Assembly: GCA_964509425.1 (NCBI GenBank)
Contig: CAZDWZ010000006.1
Coordinates: forward strand, 1-64,000
Reading direction: 5' to 3'
Source of the DNA: CAZDWZ01 sp964509425
GTDB lineage: Bacteria; Bdellovibrionota_C; UBA2361; SZUA-149; CAZDWZ01
DNA: 64,000 nt
The position numbers and the translations under genes are program-made. Below, piece by piece: positions 53,816 to 61,867 of the stretch. The notes under the pieces are model-generated. The model saw only the letters and a program-made list of their open reading frames with translations. It was not told the origin of the DNA and made no database searches. Within the stretch, counting starts at the first letter, position 1. Every line of letters starts with the position of its first letter.

Positions 53816-54193
53816 TCAGTCGTGGTACTCAAACTGCGGAGGGTCTTCGTAGTTGCAGCGGAAAGGGAACTCGCGCGCTTCGCGATAGAGTGTGCCGCGT
53901 GCGCTCAGTTCCTCCGGATACTGTGTCCCGTAGCCCTGGTTCGGGCGAATACACAGCCGTCCTGCGTATGCGCCGTTCACTCGGAGGGTCATTGTAATCC
54001 AGAATGCGTGCCCGAACTCGTCCTCCGGAGTGACCAAGCTCAGCTCGGTCATTTCCACTGTGTTGACCTTCGCGCCGAGGTGATACGCCACCTCGATGAG
54101 CAGCTTCTTGAGCGCCATTTTGCGGCGGCCTCCCAAGTGCGCACTCATGCGAGCGAAACTGTCACGCTGCGCTTCTGTCCACTGAATCGGCAT
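53816..54193 (-). CDS. small GC-rich protein, unknown
   Basis: 125 residues from ATG 54193 (weak AGAAGA upstream); the frame is open to 54229 but that part falls in a large hairpin. Basic N-terminal half (RKMALKKLLIEVAYHLGAKV), then strands (GHAFWITMTLRVNGAYAGRL) and an acidic, aromatic C terminus. No family recognised, no membrane segment. Codon bias is strongly GC-rich. Its 5' leader would contain the long inverted repeat at 54202-54294. Confidence 0.6.
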   Translation of the reverse strand: MPIQWTEAQRDSFARMSAHLGGRRKMALKKLLIEVAYHLGAKVNTVEMTELSLVTPEDEFGHAFWITMTLRVNGAYAGRLCIRPNQGYGTQYPEELSARGTLYREAREFPFRCNYEDPPQFEYHD

Positions 54194-54685
54194 TCTTCTG
54201 ACTCTTGTGCCGTGGCTGGGGCGAACCACCGACGTGCCGCGCTAGAGAACGAGCATGCGCTGCGCGTCGAGGGTTCGTCCCAACGGCACAAGAGAAAACC
54301 TGTTTCTCTCGCCTACACCCCATTGCTGGATGCCGTGTAGAAATTGAGCAACCACCGAATGGGGCGAGGAAAATACTCTACTCTTTTTTAGTGAGGGCGC
54401 CCGGCGTGCGCGCCTATAATTACCGCCGGAAGAAAAATCTTCACTTCGAAGTGATCACCGCTGAATTTTTGCAGCGACGTCGTTGATGTAAGTGCCTCGC
54501 AAAAGAATCCATTTCAAGTAAGTGAGCGACTGCGTGTTAATGACGAGCAGATTTTTGCAGTCAGAACATTTGAGCGAGGTCTTTCAAAGAAATCATCACG
54601 GCAAACTGCCGTGGAAAAAAGTTTTGGGTGGCTGTGCCGCACACCCTCACCTCCGTCACGCTGCAACGTGAGAGAGGAAACATTT
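54194..54685. other. non-coding stretch with nested inverted repeats
   Basis: Besides 54202-54294, a second nested repeat (CTCGC...CCCATT near 54309-54323 with AATGGGGCGAG at about 54358-54368, and an inner TACAC/GTGTA) is seen. No gene recognised. Confidence 0.5.
54202..54294 (-). promoter_or_regulatory. long inverted repeat in leader of 54193 gene
   Basis: CTCTTGTGCCGT and GGGGCGAACC (54202-54227) pair with GGTTCGTCCC and ACGGCACAAGAG (54272-54294): an outer 12-base perfect stem, a small internal loop, then 9 of 10 pairs. The loop of about 44 bases contains further GC-rich palindromes. It ends 9 bases before the start codon and would include the region of the ribosome site. Confidence 0.6.
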
Positions 54686-55438
54686 TCAGCGACCGAAGCT
54701 GACAAATACGCCGAGGAGGTGGCGGTAGATGTCGAGCAGGATGTCGGGCAGGCGGCGGCGCTCGTAAATCGCCAACAACGCCCGGAAGAAGTCGCAGTTC
54801 GGCGCGTGCCCGGCGGCGCTCCAGTTCTCCGTCGTCCCGCCGTCGGACAGCACCTTGACCACCTCCATGAGTCCGTGGATCTTCGTGCTGAGCGACAGGA
54901 GCGCGACTTCGGTGTCCGCCACTTCCAACGAGCGAACGTAAGCCCACTTGCGCTCACGCCACGCCTGCTCGTCTTCCGGCTTCTTCTTCTTCGGTGGCTC
55001 GCAGACCGCCGAGATGAGCTTCCGGACGCGCGGCACGAGGCGGTGGCCGTTCGACATCGAGTCCTGCGCGCCGGCCAGCAGTTCGGCCTCGTAGTCGCGG
55101 AGTTTCTCTTCGAGCGCGTGCATCTCGTCTTCGCCCTGCTTCCACTCCCCGATGTCATGAACCGCCCCCGCGAGAATCACGGGGAAGGGGGCCTCCACGC
55201 GGATGAGCAGCATCATGATGATCGCGATGTGCTGGTTCATCCGTCGTTCGGCCGCGAGGGCCTTCATTCCGTTGCGCGGCTCGTACCCGGCGGTCCCCGC
55301 CTCCTCCACCGTCGCTTGGAAGGCGTTGACGGAGTAGGCGTACGCCCAGCACATGATGAGCAACTGGCGCGCCTCGAGGTTGTCGAGTTCGGCAAGCTTC
55401 AGGCCCGCCTGATTGCGGGCGATCGTTTCGGTCGACAT
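54686..55438 (-). CDS. HD-domain-like protein, GC-rich
   Basis: 250 residues from ATG 55438 with AAGGAG five bases upstream; the frame is open to 55516 without support. The segment MNQHIAIIMMLLIRVEAPFPVILAGAVHDIGEWKQG, at about residues 67-105, has a His, then a His-Asp pair, as in HD-type metal phosphohydrolases. The rest is helical and charged, with KKKKPEDEQAWRERKWAY. The HD assignment rests on this one motif. No membrane segment. Codons are very GC-rich. A 15-base-arm hairpin lies upstream at 55511-55566. Solitary unit. Confidence 0.65.
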   Translation of the reverse strand: MSTETIARNQAGLKLAELDNLEARQLLIMCWAYAYSVNAFQATVEEAGTAGYEPRNGMKALAAERRMNQHIAIIMMLLIRVEAPFPVILAGAVHDIGEWKQGEDEMHALEEKLRDYEAELLAGAQDSMSNGHRLVPRVRKLISAVCEPPKKKKPEDEQAWRERKWAYVRSLEVADTEVALLSLSTKIHGLMEVVKVLSDGGTTENWSAAGHAPNCDFFRALLAIYERRRLPDILLDIYRHLLGVFVSFGR

Positions 55439-55510
55439 GGCATCTCCTTGTGGAATTTCCCCCGCTGGCGTTTTGCCGGCGGCGCGAGTTCGGTGTGATT
55501 GGTGGTTGAT

Positions 55511-55566
55511 CTTCACGTTCTGCTCCGCGGCATCCGCGAGGAATGCGCGCCGAGCAGAACGTGAAG
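55511..55566 (-). promoter_or_regulatory. leader hairpin upstream of HD-like gene
   Basis: Perfect 15-base arms (CTTCACGTTCTGCTC at 55511-55525, complement at 55552-55566). The loop contains its own CGCGG/CCGCG stem. Begins 73 bases 5' of the start codon. No T-tract in either direction. Confidence 0.65.
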
Positions 55567-56063
55567 GGGCACCAAACTGAGGCTGAGCTCAGTCACTGAA
55601 CTGGGAATGGAAGGAGATGAAGAAAACCTCTTCGTGCGGCACAATACACCCTACCCGTTGCGCTCCGCAGTGAGCGCTCGAGTGGGGTGATTGTTTTTGT
55701 ACTACCCGCGTCGGTGTGAGAGCCCGTTTCGTGTCCGGCAGAAAGCCGGAGCACAAGCTTGAGAGAGACGCGAAAGCCATATCCGCTGATGAGCGGAATC
55801 CAGCAGTGCGTTCTTCTCGGAAATCTACAGTCGGATTACGCAGCAGCGAATGCGCCGCGCTGACTTTTTGCTTTCGATCAATTAAGAATCGAGCTCTTTC
55901 CCGCGCTTTGTTTTCAAGGAGCAAAACTACAGAGGTCTTCCTCAAAAACCCCGGTCGATTGAACAAGGAAATAATACCATTATCTATTCCTATGATCAAC
56001 GGGAATGATGAGTTTCAGGCAGAAAAAAGCTTTGGTTATTAGCGGGTTAGCTGGTCCCGCAGC

Positions 56064-56154
56064 TCGGCAATAAGAAAATTGCCGAAGGTTTGGTCGCATT
56101 GCGAACCTTCTTGGCACTCGAGGAGCTGCGCCACGCTTAAGCGGGCTCCTCGAG
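56064..56154. promoter_or_regulatory. cluster of three consecutive hairpins
   Basis: TCGGCAAT/ATTGCCGA (56064-56085), GAAGGTT/AACCTTC (56084-56110) and CTCGAGGAGC/GCTCCTCGAG (56117-56154, with an inner CGCTTAAGCG palindrome). The first two share two bases and so would compete. Located 110-200 bases after the stop of the minus-strand PRPP-synthetase homologue. No T-tract. Confidence 0.5.
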
Positions 56155-56263
56155 ATTTACCTGTTCCTCCTAGGGTTTGTTGATGGAAGGCGACTCGTTC
56201 AGCGTGTTTGTCGTTGCTCACACGTCGTGTCCCCAGCGCCGCGGTTACCTCGCTTGGACACGA

Positions 56264-57202
56264 TCACGGGTTCGCCAAGATGAACTCCACCATCGGGCGC
56301 ACGATGGGGAACACGCGGTAGAAGTCCCCGTACTGACCGTTCAACTGCGGGACGTTCGGGTGCGAGTCCGACACCACGATCTGCTTGAACAGCCCGCAGG
56401 TGAACATCTTCTTCGCGGCGTCGCCCGGCAGCACGCCGTGCGGGATCAACGCCTTCACCGACTTGGCCCCATGCTCCGTGACGGACTTGCCCGCGCCGCG
56501 CAGGCTCGACCCGGTACGGAGCATGTCGTCGAAGAAGATGACGTGCTTGCCCTGCACGTCACACGAGGCCGCGATCACTTCGGTGGTGTCCCCGCTGACG
56601 CGCTTCTTGTAGATGAACCCCGGCTCGAAGCCGAGGCGCTCGGCGATGCGCGCGACGGTCTTGCTCCCGCCGGCGTCCGTCGAGCAGATGACGGTGTTCT
56701 CGGGTTCCGTCACCATCTTCATGATCTCGGCGTCGATGATGGCGTCGGGGGCGTAGTGGCACGTGCGCCCCGAGAAGTAGTACTCCAGCGTCGGGGTGTG
56801 CAGCCCGTGCAAATAGATCCGGCGCTGCGAGGAGTCACCCACCACGGCGCTCAGCATCGACGCCACCGCCTCCGCCGCGACGACCTCGCCCTGTTGGACG
56901 GCACGCTCCTGCGTGCTGTAGGCCATCCACGGCACGGCGACGCGCAGGCCGACCGCACCGAGGCGGTTGAACGTCTTGATCGGTCCGGCGACGTCCGTGA
57001 CCCAGTTCGTCGTCGGGGTGATCGGCAGGACGTAGAGCACGTCCTTCCCGGCCACGTTCGTCATCACCCGCACCCCCTGCTCCCCGTCGGGGTAGTCGAG
57101 GTGGGAGAACTCGCCGAGGCCGGCGACCCCGTCGGTGTCCTCAAGCGCCGGGCGGAGGTGGCTCGCCTCGCGCGCGAGGAAGAGAATCGGCTTGCCATTC
57201 AT
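56264..57202 (-). CDS. ribose-phosphate pyrophosphokinase homologue, GC-rich
   Basis: 312 residues, PRPP-synthetase length. The enzyme moves pyrophosphate from ATP to ribose-5-phosphate to make PRPP for nucleotides and NAD. C-terminal PRPP loop HVIFFDDMLRTGSSLRGAGK and the preceding CSTDAGGSKTVARIAERLG are clear. The N-terminal FSHLDYPDGEQGVRV corresponds to the EI.V.FPDGE segment, and PWMAYSTQERAV to the PYxxYARQDR loop in altered form. The catalytic flexible-loop KKR is present (FIYKKRVSG). It is divergent from the housekeeping type and might be an accessory enzyme. AAGGG precedes the ATG. Extreme GC3. Solitary unit with a leader hairpin. Confidence 0.88.
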   Translation of the reverse strand: MNGKPILFLAREASHLRPALEDTDGVAGLGEFSHLDYPDGEQGVRVMTNVAGKDVLYVLPITPTTNWVTDVAGPIKTFNRLGAVGLRVAVPWMAYSTQERAVQQGEVVAAEAVASMLSAVVGDSSQRRIYLHGLHTPTLEYYFSGRTCHYAPDAIIDAEIMKMVTEPENTVICSTDAGGSKTVARIAERLGFEPGFIYKKRVSGDTTEVIAASCDVQGKHVIFFDDMLRTGSSLRGAGKSVTEHGAKSVKALIPHGVLPGDAAKKMFTCGLFKQIVVSDSHPNVPQLNGQYGDFYRVFPIVRPMVEFILANP

Positions 57203-57990
57203 GATTTGGTCCCTTGTCGGTGAGGATTTTTCCTGCGGTTCCCCAGTAACCGAGTTCTGCAGGATGCCCGGTACGCACAGTCCATTCGGGCAGAACTGTT
57301 CAAAGCGTGCGGTAAGCTCTGAACAGTTCCGCCCGGTGGCGCTGCGATCAGGTTTTCCAAATGCCGAGTGGACTCACTGAACGTGAGATTCGGCAGCGGA
57401 AAAAAATTTCTCAACTGAGCGTGGGTTCGAAGAAGAAAGGAGAAATGAAAATAAAAAAACGTAACTCAATGCGACCATCCCTTAGACAATCGCAGCGCAA
57501 GCACGCCGCAATAAATGAGGGATGATTTCAGAACATCTACTGGATATGTGACCGCAACAGTCCGTAGAGGCAGAATACTTGCTCTCTTTTTCCGGTAGGA
57601 CCGATGGAAGATTGCGCAATGCAAAATGCTGCGCAGAGATCGGTGCCAATGGGAGTGACGGCTGTTGACGACGCGTCTAAAGAACTCAAAAAGGTAAACT
57701 ACAGAAGACTACAACGAAAATACTATAAGGGAAACCCATCTGCGGATTGGAACGACCAATGATAGCTGGGGGTTCGCCTGCTGCGACAGGCCCTATGCTC
57801 CGGCGTTAAACCTCTGAATACACTATAAATTTTACTGACCATTGGGTGTTCGAGCCGCACTTTGCTCTCGACTCTGGCCCACCTCTTCCGAGCAGTCGCG
57901 CTAACATTTATGGAACAATCGGAGCCTCAAGCGGGCTTGGGCGTGGGTCAGGATCAGCTGATCTCAGTCAGATAATTCATCGAGAAAAGC
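57203..57990. other. non-coding stretch
   Basis: 788 bases. Only the hairpin at 57287-57335 is recognised. The 57400-57990 part looks like decayed or spacer DNA with no gene or repeat. Confidence 0.5.
57287..57335 (-). promoter_or_regulatory. leader hairpin upstream of PRPP-synthetase homologue
   Basis: Arms CGGGCAGAACTGTTCA (57287-57302) and TGAACAGTTCCGCCCG (57320-57335), 15 of 16 pairing, 17-base loop, 85 bases 5' of the start codon. No T-tract. Confidence 0.6.
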
Positions 57991-59478
57991 CTAACGACTG
58001 ATTCCCTCATACAGCTCAACTTGCCGCGCGATAGCCGCTCGATGAATCTCGTGATGTTTTACATTCGGCTGAAACGTTGTTCCCATCTCAGGCGCAAGAT
58101 CGTCGGCGCTCGAAATGAGTTTCAGCTTCTCGAGCGCGAGCAGCGCGAGGCCGCGACTCGTGTTTTCTTTCTCGAGCAGCGTCGTCAACGGCTCACCGAG
58201 AACATCCGCAAAGATCTGCGTCCACGCAGGAGAAGAAAGCGCGGAACCACCGCCCACGATTATCTGCCGCGAAGCGCTCGCCGGGAGATGTTCGGAAATG
58301 CGGCGATAAATAATTGCAAATCGATAAGCAACCGACTCGAGCCCTGCTTGAACGATGTCGACGGGCCCGGTGTTCAACGTGATGCCTTGGATACAGGCCT
58401 TGGCATTCTCATTCCAACCAGGAGCGCGCTCTCCGGCAATGAACGGGAGAATCGTAAGACCATGCGCCGCGGGTGGCATCGTGCGAAGCAGTTTCTCGAC
58501 GGCTTCCTTCGACGAGAGCTGTAATGTCTGCCGCATCCAGGAGAAAAGATTTCCGCCTTCCGTCGTCGCACCGCCAAGAAGTGCGCGATTTCGATCGACT
58601 CGATAACACCACAATCCCTCCGGGATGCTCGTCACGGTCGCGGGATCGAGCACCACCCGCATCGCACCAGTTGTGCCGAGGGTCAGCGCGATGCGATCAG
58701 TTCCATTGCAGCCGCTCCCGATGTTCGCCGCAGCACCATCACCAATCGTCGGAAACCAGGGGACGCTTTTCAGCGTGTCCCACCGTTCAGCCCAAGGAGA
58801 TTTCAAACCGCTCAGCGGGGCATCAATATCGGTGAGCGGGGAAAGGTTGTTTTCCCCGAGACCGAGAAAAGCCAGCCATTCGGCATCCCATTTAAGGGTC
58901 TGGAAATTGAGAAGTCCGTTCCACGAAGCGGCGCTGAAACTCGTTCCCCGCTTCGCAAAAAGCCTCCAGAGAAAATATTCCCCGAAGGTGATCCAGTGTT
59001 CAACTTTTCCGTAGAGTGCCGGGTCCGTGCGCATCAACCAGCGAAATCGAGCCGGCGCATACGACGTGTGAAGCATCGTGGCGGTTCGTTGATGCGCCGA
59101 TCTCACTCCTTCCCGGCCGAGCTCTTCGCGAAGTTTCGTAACGTCCTGAGCGTTTCTCGTATCGGCATAGGTATACACTGGAGTGACGGCACGATAGTCT
59201 TTGTCCACACCGAGAAGGTTCCCAACAAAGCTGTCGCTTGCGACGGCCACCACACGCGAGGCGAGCTGAGGATGGTTCTTCAAGAGGAGGTCGATTGATT
59301 CGACGATCTTCGTAAATAGCGAGCCCGCGTCGATGAAGGCGCCGCCGTCTGCTGTCGAAGTAAAACTTAAAGGGATCTGAGACGACGCGCCTGGAATCGA
59401 CTGCGCTGCCGAATCAAAAAATATTGCCCTCGTCGAAGAGGAACCAACATCAATAACGAGAATGATCGGGCCGGCCAT
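57991..59478 (-). CDS. FGGY-family carbohydrate kinase
   Basis: 495 residues from ATG 59478 (GAGGTGGG upstream; TTG 59496 is the longer choice). Ribokinase-unrelated FGGY fold: phosphate-1 loop VIDVGSSSTRAIFFD, then TPVYTYADTRNAQDV, WNGLLNFQTLKWD, phosphate-2 loop IALTLGTTGAMRVV, and adenosine motif QIIVGGGSALSSPAW. The catalytic Asp is in TIGDGAAANIGSGC. Gluconate and xylulose kinases are the closest groups by these motifs; the sugar cannot be fixed from sequence. It is far from the sugar pathway genes, and is alone in its transcript. Confidence 0.88.
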   Translation of the reverse strand: MAGPIILVIDVGSSSTRAIFFDSAAQSIPGASSQIPLSFTSTADGGAFIDAGSLFTKIVESIDLLLKNHPQLASRVVAVASDSFVGNLLGVDKDYRAVTPVYTYADTRNAQDVTKLREELGREGVRSAHQRTATMLHTSYAPARFRWLMRTDPALYGKVEHWITFGEYFLWRLFAKRGTSFSAASWNGLLNFQTLKWDAEWLAFLGLGENNLSPLTDIDAPLSGLKSPWAERWDTLKSVPWFPTIGDGAAANIGSGCNGTDRIALTLGTTGAMRVVLDPATVTSIPEGLWCYRVDRNRALLGGATTEGGNLFSWMRQTLQLSSKEAVEKLLRTMPPAAHGLTILPFIAGERAPGWNENAKACIQGITLNTGPVDIVQAGLESVAYRFAIIYRRISEHLPASASRQIIVGGGSALSSPAWTQIFADVLGEPLTTLLEKENTSRGLALLALEKLKLISSADDLAPEMGTTFQPNVKHHEIHRAAIARQVELYEGISR

Positions 59479-59736
59479 ATTTTTCACCCACCTCAAACTG
59501 AAGAACAGTCCCGCTGCCGGCGGCAGAACCTCGTGATTTTTGTCACGTGCTCGAACCGGAACGAAACGTCGAAGGACTCCGGTAGATATCGCTCTTCACG
59601 GCTAAAAAGCGGCTTTGAGAGAAAATTTCTCCTGACAGTCCTCACCGTCCCGCATCATCCACTAAATTTACAATAATTGCGACACACGCCTACTTGGTTT
59701 AGCTTTTAGAAGAAGCGGTTTGGGAGCTACGTGTTC

Positions 59737-60402
59737 ATGGGACTTACGTTCGTTTTCATTAGCGATACACATCTTGAAGATCTCTCTCGACTGCCAGAGG
59801 GCGACATTCTCGTGCACAGCGGCGATTGGTGCGGAGCAGGTCCCGTCGCTCGTCTCAAGGCTGATGGAAGAAGCCAGCTCGATCGCTTCGCATCGCAGCT
59901 CAAACGCTGGGTTCCACAGTTTCAAAAGACCATCATTATCGCTGGAAACCATGACTTCATTGCCGAGGCGGAGCCGGAGCTTACGAAATCAGCAATCGAG
60001 GACACCGGGGCGGTATACTTGAACGACTCCGGATATTCGTTCGGGGGGTTTAACTTCTGGGGCTCACCGATTCAACCGTGGTTCCACGATTGGGCGTATA
60101 ACCGCCAGCGAGGAGATGAGATCCGGCACCACTGGGATCTCATACCGGAGAACACCGATGTTCTCATCACTCACGGCCCGCCCTACGGCATTCTCGATCG
60201 GATTTACTCCGGCGAGAAACCTCACGTCGGTTGTGAAGAGCTTCTCATCGCGGTTCGCCGCGTGAAGCCTCGTATTCACGCGTTCGGGCACATCCATGAA
60301 GCATACGGACAGGAAAAACACGGGGAGACGTTGTTCGTGAACGCGGCAGTTCTCAACGAAAGGTACCTTCCGCAGAATCCGCCGATAGTGGTTGAAGTTT
60401 AG
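59737..60402 (+). CDS. calcineurin-like metallophosphoesterase
   Basis: 221 residues. All five metal/catalytic blocks are visible: FISDTHLEDL (DxH), VHSGDWCGAG (GDxxxxG), IAGNHDF (GNHD), ITHGPPYG (GHxxP-type) and HAFGHIHEAYG (GHxH). This is the small YfcE/UPF0046-like phosphoesterase group, acting on phosphodiesters with two metal ions in the cytoplasm; substrate unknown. GTG 59731 is a possible earlier start with GGGAG upstream. It ends eight bases from the convergent sigma-factor gene. Confidence 0.9.
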   Translation: MGLTFVFISDTHLEDLSRLPEGDILVHSGDWCGAGPVARLKADGRSQLDRFASQLKRWVPQFQKTIIIAGNHDFIAEAEPELTKSAIEDTGAVYLNDSGYSFGGFNFWGSPIQPWFHDWAYNRQRGDEIRHHWDLIPENTDVLITHGPPYGILDRIYSGEKPHVGCEELLIAVRRVKPRIHAFGHIHEAYGQEKHGETLFVNAAVLNERYLPQNPPIVVEV

Positions 60403-60409
60403 AAAAGTA

Positions 60410-61189
60410 TTACCCTTGTGCAACGAGACGGAGGGCGGCTTTGGTTTTTCTCCTTCCGCGCCCGCCTGTGTAGAGCTTGCTCCGCTGCCGTCGGCTCATG
60501 GGCCGGGCGAGGAGCCGTTCTCGAATCGCCGCGCTTTGCTCGGGGTAGAGGCGGTCTCTCAGATACACTTCGAGCTTGCCAAGTCCGCGGCTTTTCACTC
60601 GCGAGATATGACAGCGGCAGTAATCGAGGTCTTCAGCTATCTCGATGAGCGGCTCGTCGTAGACATAATGACGGAGCACGATCTCTCTTTCGAGCTCATC
60701 GAGCTCTTTGCAGGCTTCGAGGCAGATATTTGCCAGCTCTTGGCGCTCGACGATCTTCTCCGGATCGTCCATTTCAACAGGCTGAATGTCGGGGAATGTC
60801 TGCGAAGCATCGGTCATGCTCCCGAGTCCGTCGGAGAGCGTGCTCCCCGGAACATATTGCAGCACTCGCTGCTCGCTGACCGCACGGGCGATCTCTTTCA
60901 AGAGCATGCCTCGCAAATGATAAAAAAGGAAAGTTTTGAAAGACACCCCGCGACTCTCGTCGAATCGATGAGCAGCTTCGCAGAGCGCCGCTCCGACAAT
61001 ACTCGACACTTCGTCGTGGTGGAGACGCACTCTCCAAGAGCTTAAGAAGCTCCATGCCAATCGGCGGCCGTGTTCACGATGTTCAAGAACGATTTGTTCA
61101 AATCGCTCCGGAGACAACTTGCGAACCACCGGCTCTTCGGTTTCTTTTTTCTCTTCGACTTTCTCGTCTTGGATAGCCGCTAACGCCAT
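60410..61189 (-). CDS. sigma factor, FliA/WhiG-type (sigma-70 family)
   Basis: 259 residues. Region 2: FDESRGVSFKTFLFYHLRGMLLKEI, matching the D.SRG..F.TFA..RIRGA..D group seen in FliA/WhiG/SigF. Region 4: ELDELEREIVLRHYVYDEPLIEIAEDLDYCRCHISRVKSRGLGKL, a helix-turn-helix for the -35 element, described here by its parts from about residue 165. A basic C-terminal tail (SRRQRSKLYTGGRGRRKTK) is unusual. GGAGG precedes the ATG. No flagellar genes are nearby, so its regulon is unknown; the Tad pilus or stress genes are possible (inference). Confidence 0.92.
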   Translation of the reverse strand: MALAAIQDEKVEEKKETEEPVVRKLSPERFEQIVLEHREHGRRLAWSFLSSWRVRLHHDEVSSIVGAALCEAAHRFDESRGVSFKTFLFYHLRGMLLKEIARAVSEQRVLQYVPGSTLSDGLGSMTDASQTFPDIQPVEMDDPEKIVERQELANICLEACKELDELEREIVLRHYVYDEPLIEIAEDLDYCRCHISRVKSRGLGKLEVYLRDRLYPEQSAAIRERLLARPMSRRQRSKLYTGGRGRRKTKAALRLVAQG

Positions 61190-61501
61190 AACCTATCCCC
61201 TCCTTCCTAGAGTTTCCGGCCCTGCGATTCCTAAGCGGACTTCTCAACTTCCCCGCCAAATGAGACGGAGATTCTGAGCGCGTTTCACCAGCCACAGGTG
61301 GAACGCAACGCTAAGAGGCAAAGTCCGAGAACTAAGCACTTAAAACGACAGACAAATTGTGAAACTTTGAAAATTTCTGGAATTGTTCGCCAGTTTGGCG
61401 GCTATTACTCGAGGGCAGGATCTGAGAAAGAAAAAGAGTGTACTTGCTCGTTTTCCTTGTTATGGCGACGGTCTCAGATGTGTGCTGTTCCTGAAAACTT
61501 C
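61190..61501. other. non-coding stretch
   Basis: 312 bases between the divergent sigma-factor and DUF192 genes; both promoters must be here. The DUF192 frame is open leftwards to 61298, but that part does not look like protein. Confidence 0.45.
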
Positions 61502-61867
61502 ATGACTACTTCCTTGTGGAATAAAAAATCGTCGATACTCCTCATCCCCCGGTTGACTATCGCGGAGTCGTTCACTTCGCGTTTGGTCGGCCTTCTCGGA
61601 AGAAGCGGTCTCGCCGATGATGAGGCGCTGCTCCTCCCCGGCTGCAAGCAGGTTCATATGTTCTTCATGAAGTTTCCGATCGACGTCGCATTCTGCTCAA
61701 AAGACGGCGAAGTGGTACACGTGGTTCATCGCCTTCGGCCGTGGCGAATATCAACATTCGTGAGGAACTGCGACTTTGTCGTCGAACTCAAGGCCGGGCG
61801 GCTTAAGGAACTGCAGATCGCTCCGGGAGCGATTCTCGAAGTACGGTCCAATTCTCACCCGTCGTAA
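61502..61867 (+). CDS. DUF192 family protein
   Basis: 121 residues from ATG 61502; 61478 is the other option and neither has a clear ribosome site. DUF192 fold: LTIAESFTSRLVGLLGRSGLADDEALLLPGCKQVHMFFMKFPIDVAFCSKDGEVVHV is recognised by its parts: R.VGLLGR, the CxxVHMFFM(K/R)FPIDVAF core, and ELKAGRLKELQI near the end. Function is not established for the family. It lacks the signal peptide that many members have. Its 3' end overlaps the convergent membrane-protein gene by 65 bases. Confidence 0.88.
   Translation: MTTSLWNKKSSILLIPRLTIAESFTSRLVGLLGRSGLADDEALLLPGCKQVHMFFMKFPIDVAFCSKDGEVVHVVHRLRPWRISTFVRNCDFVVELKAGRLKELQIAPGAILEVRSNSHPS

Larger units (their letters stand above)
55439..56263. other. 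non-coding stretch with hairpins at both ends
   Basis: 825 bases. Leader hairpin at 55511-55566, three hairpins in a row at 56064-56154, and about 490 bases between them in which I see no gene. Confidence 0.5.

Noticed and set aside
54611..55498. 295-residue plus-strand frame
   Set aside because: Antisense shadow of the GC-rich HD-like gene.
56177..57223. 348-residue plus-strand frame
   Set aside because: Antisense to the PRPP-synthetase homologue; long only because GC-rich DNA has few stops. Composition is Arg/His/Val-rich as expected for a shadow.
52886..57340. Integron cassette array
   Set aside because: Single-gene units with folded sites recall cassettes, but I found no attC core (GTTRRRY pairs), no integrase, and the genes are on both strands with hairpins upstream rather than downstream.
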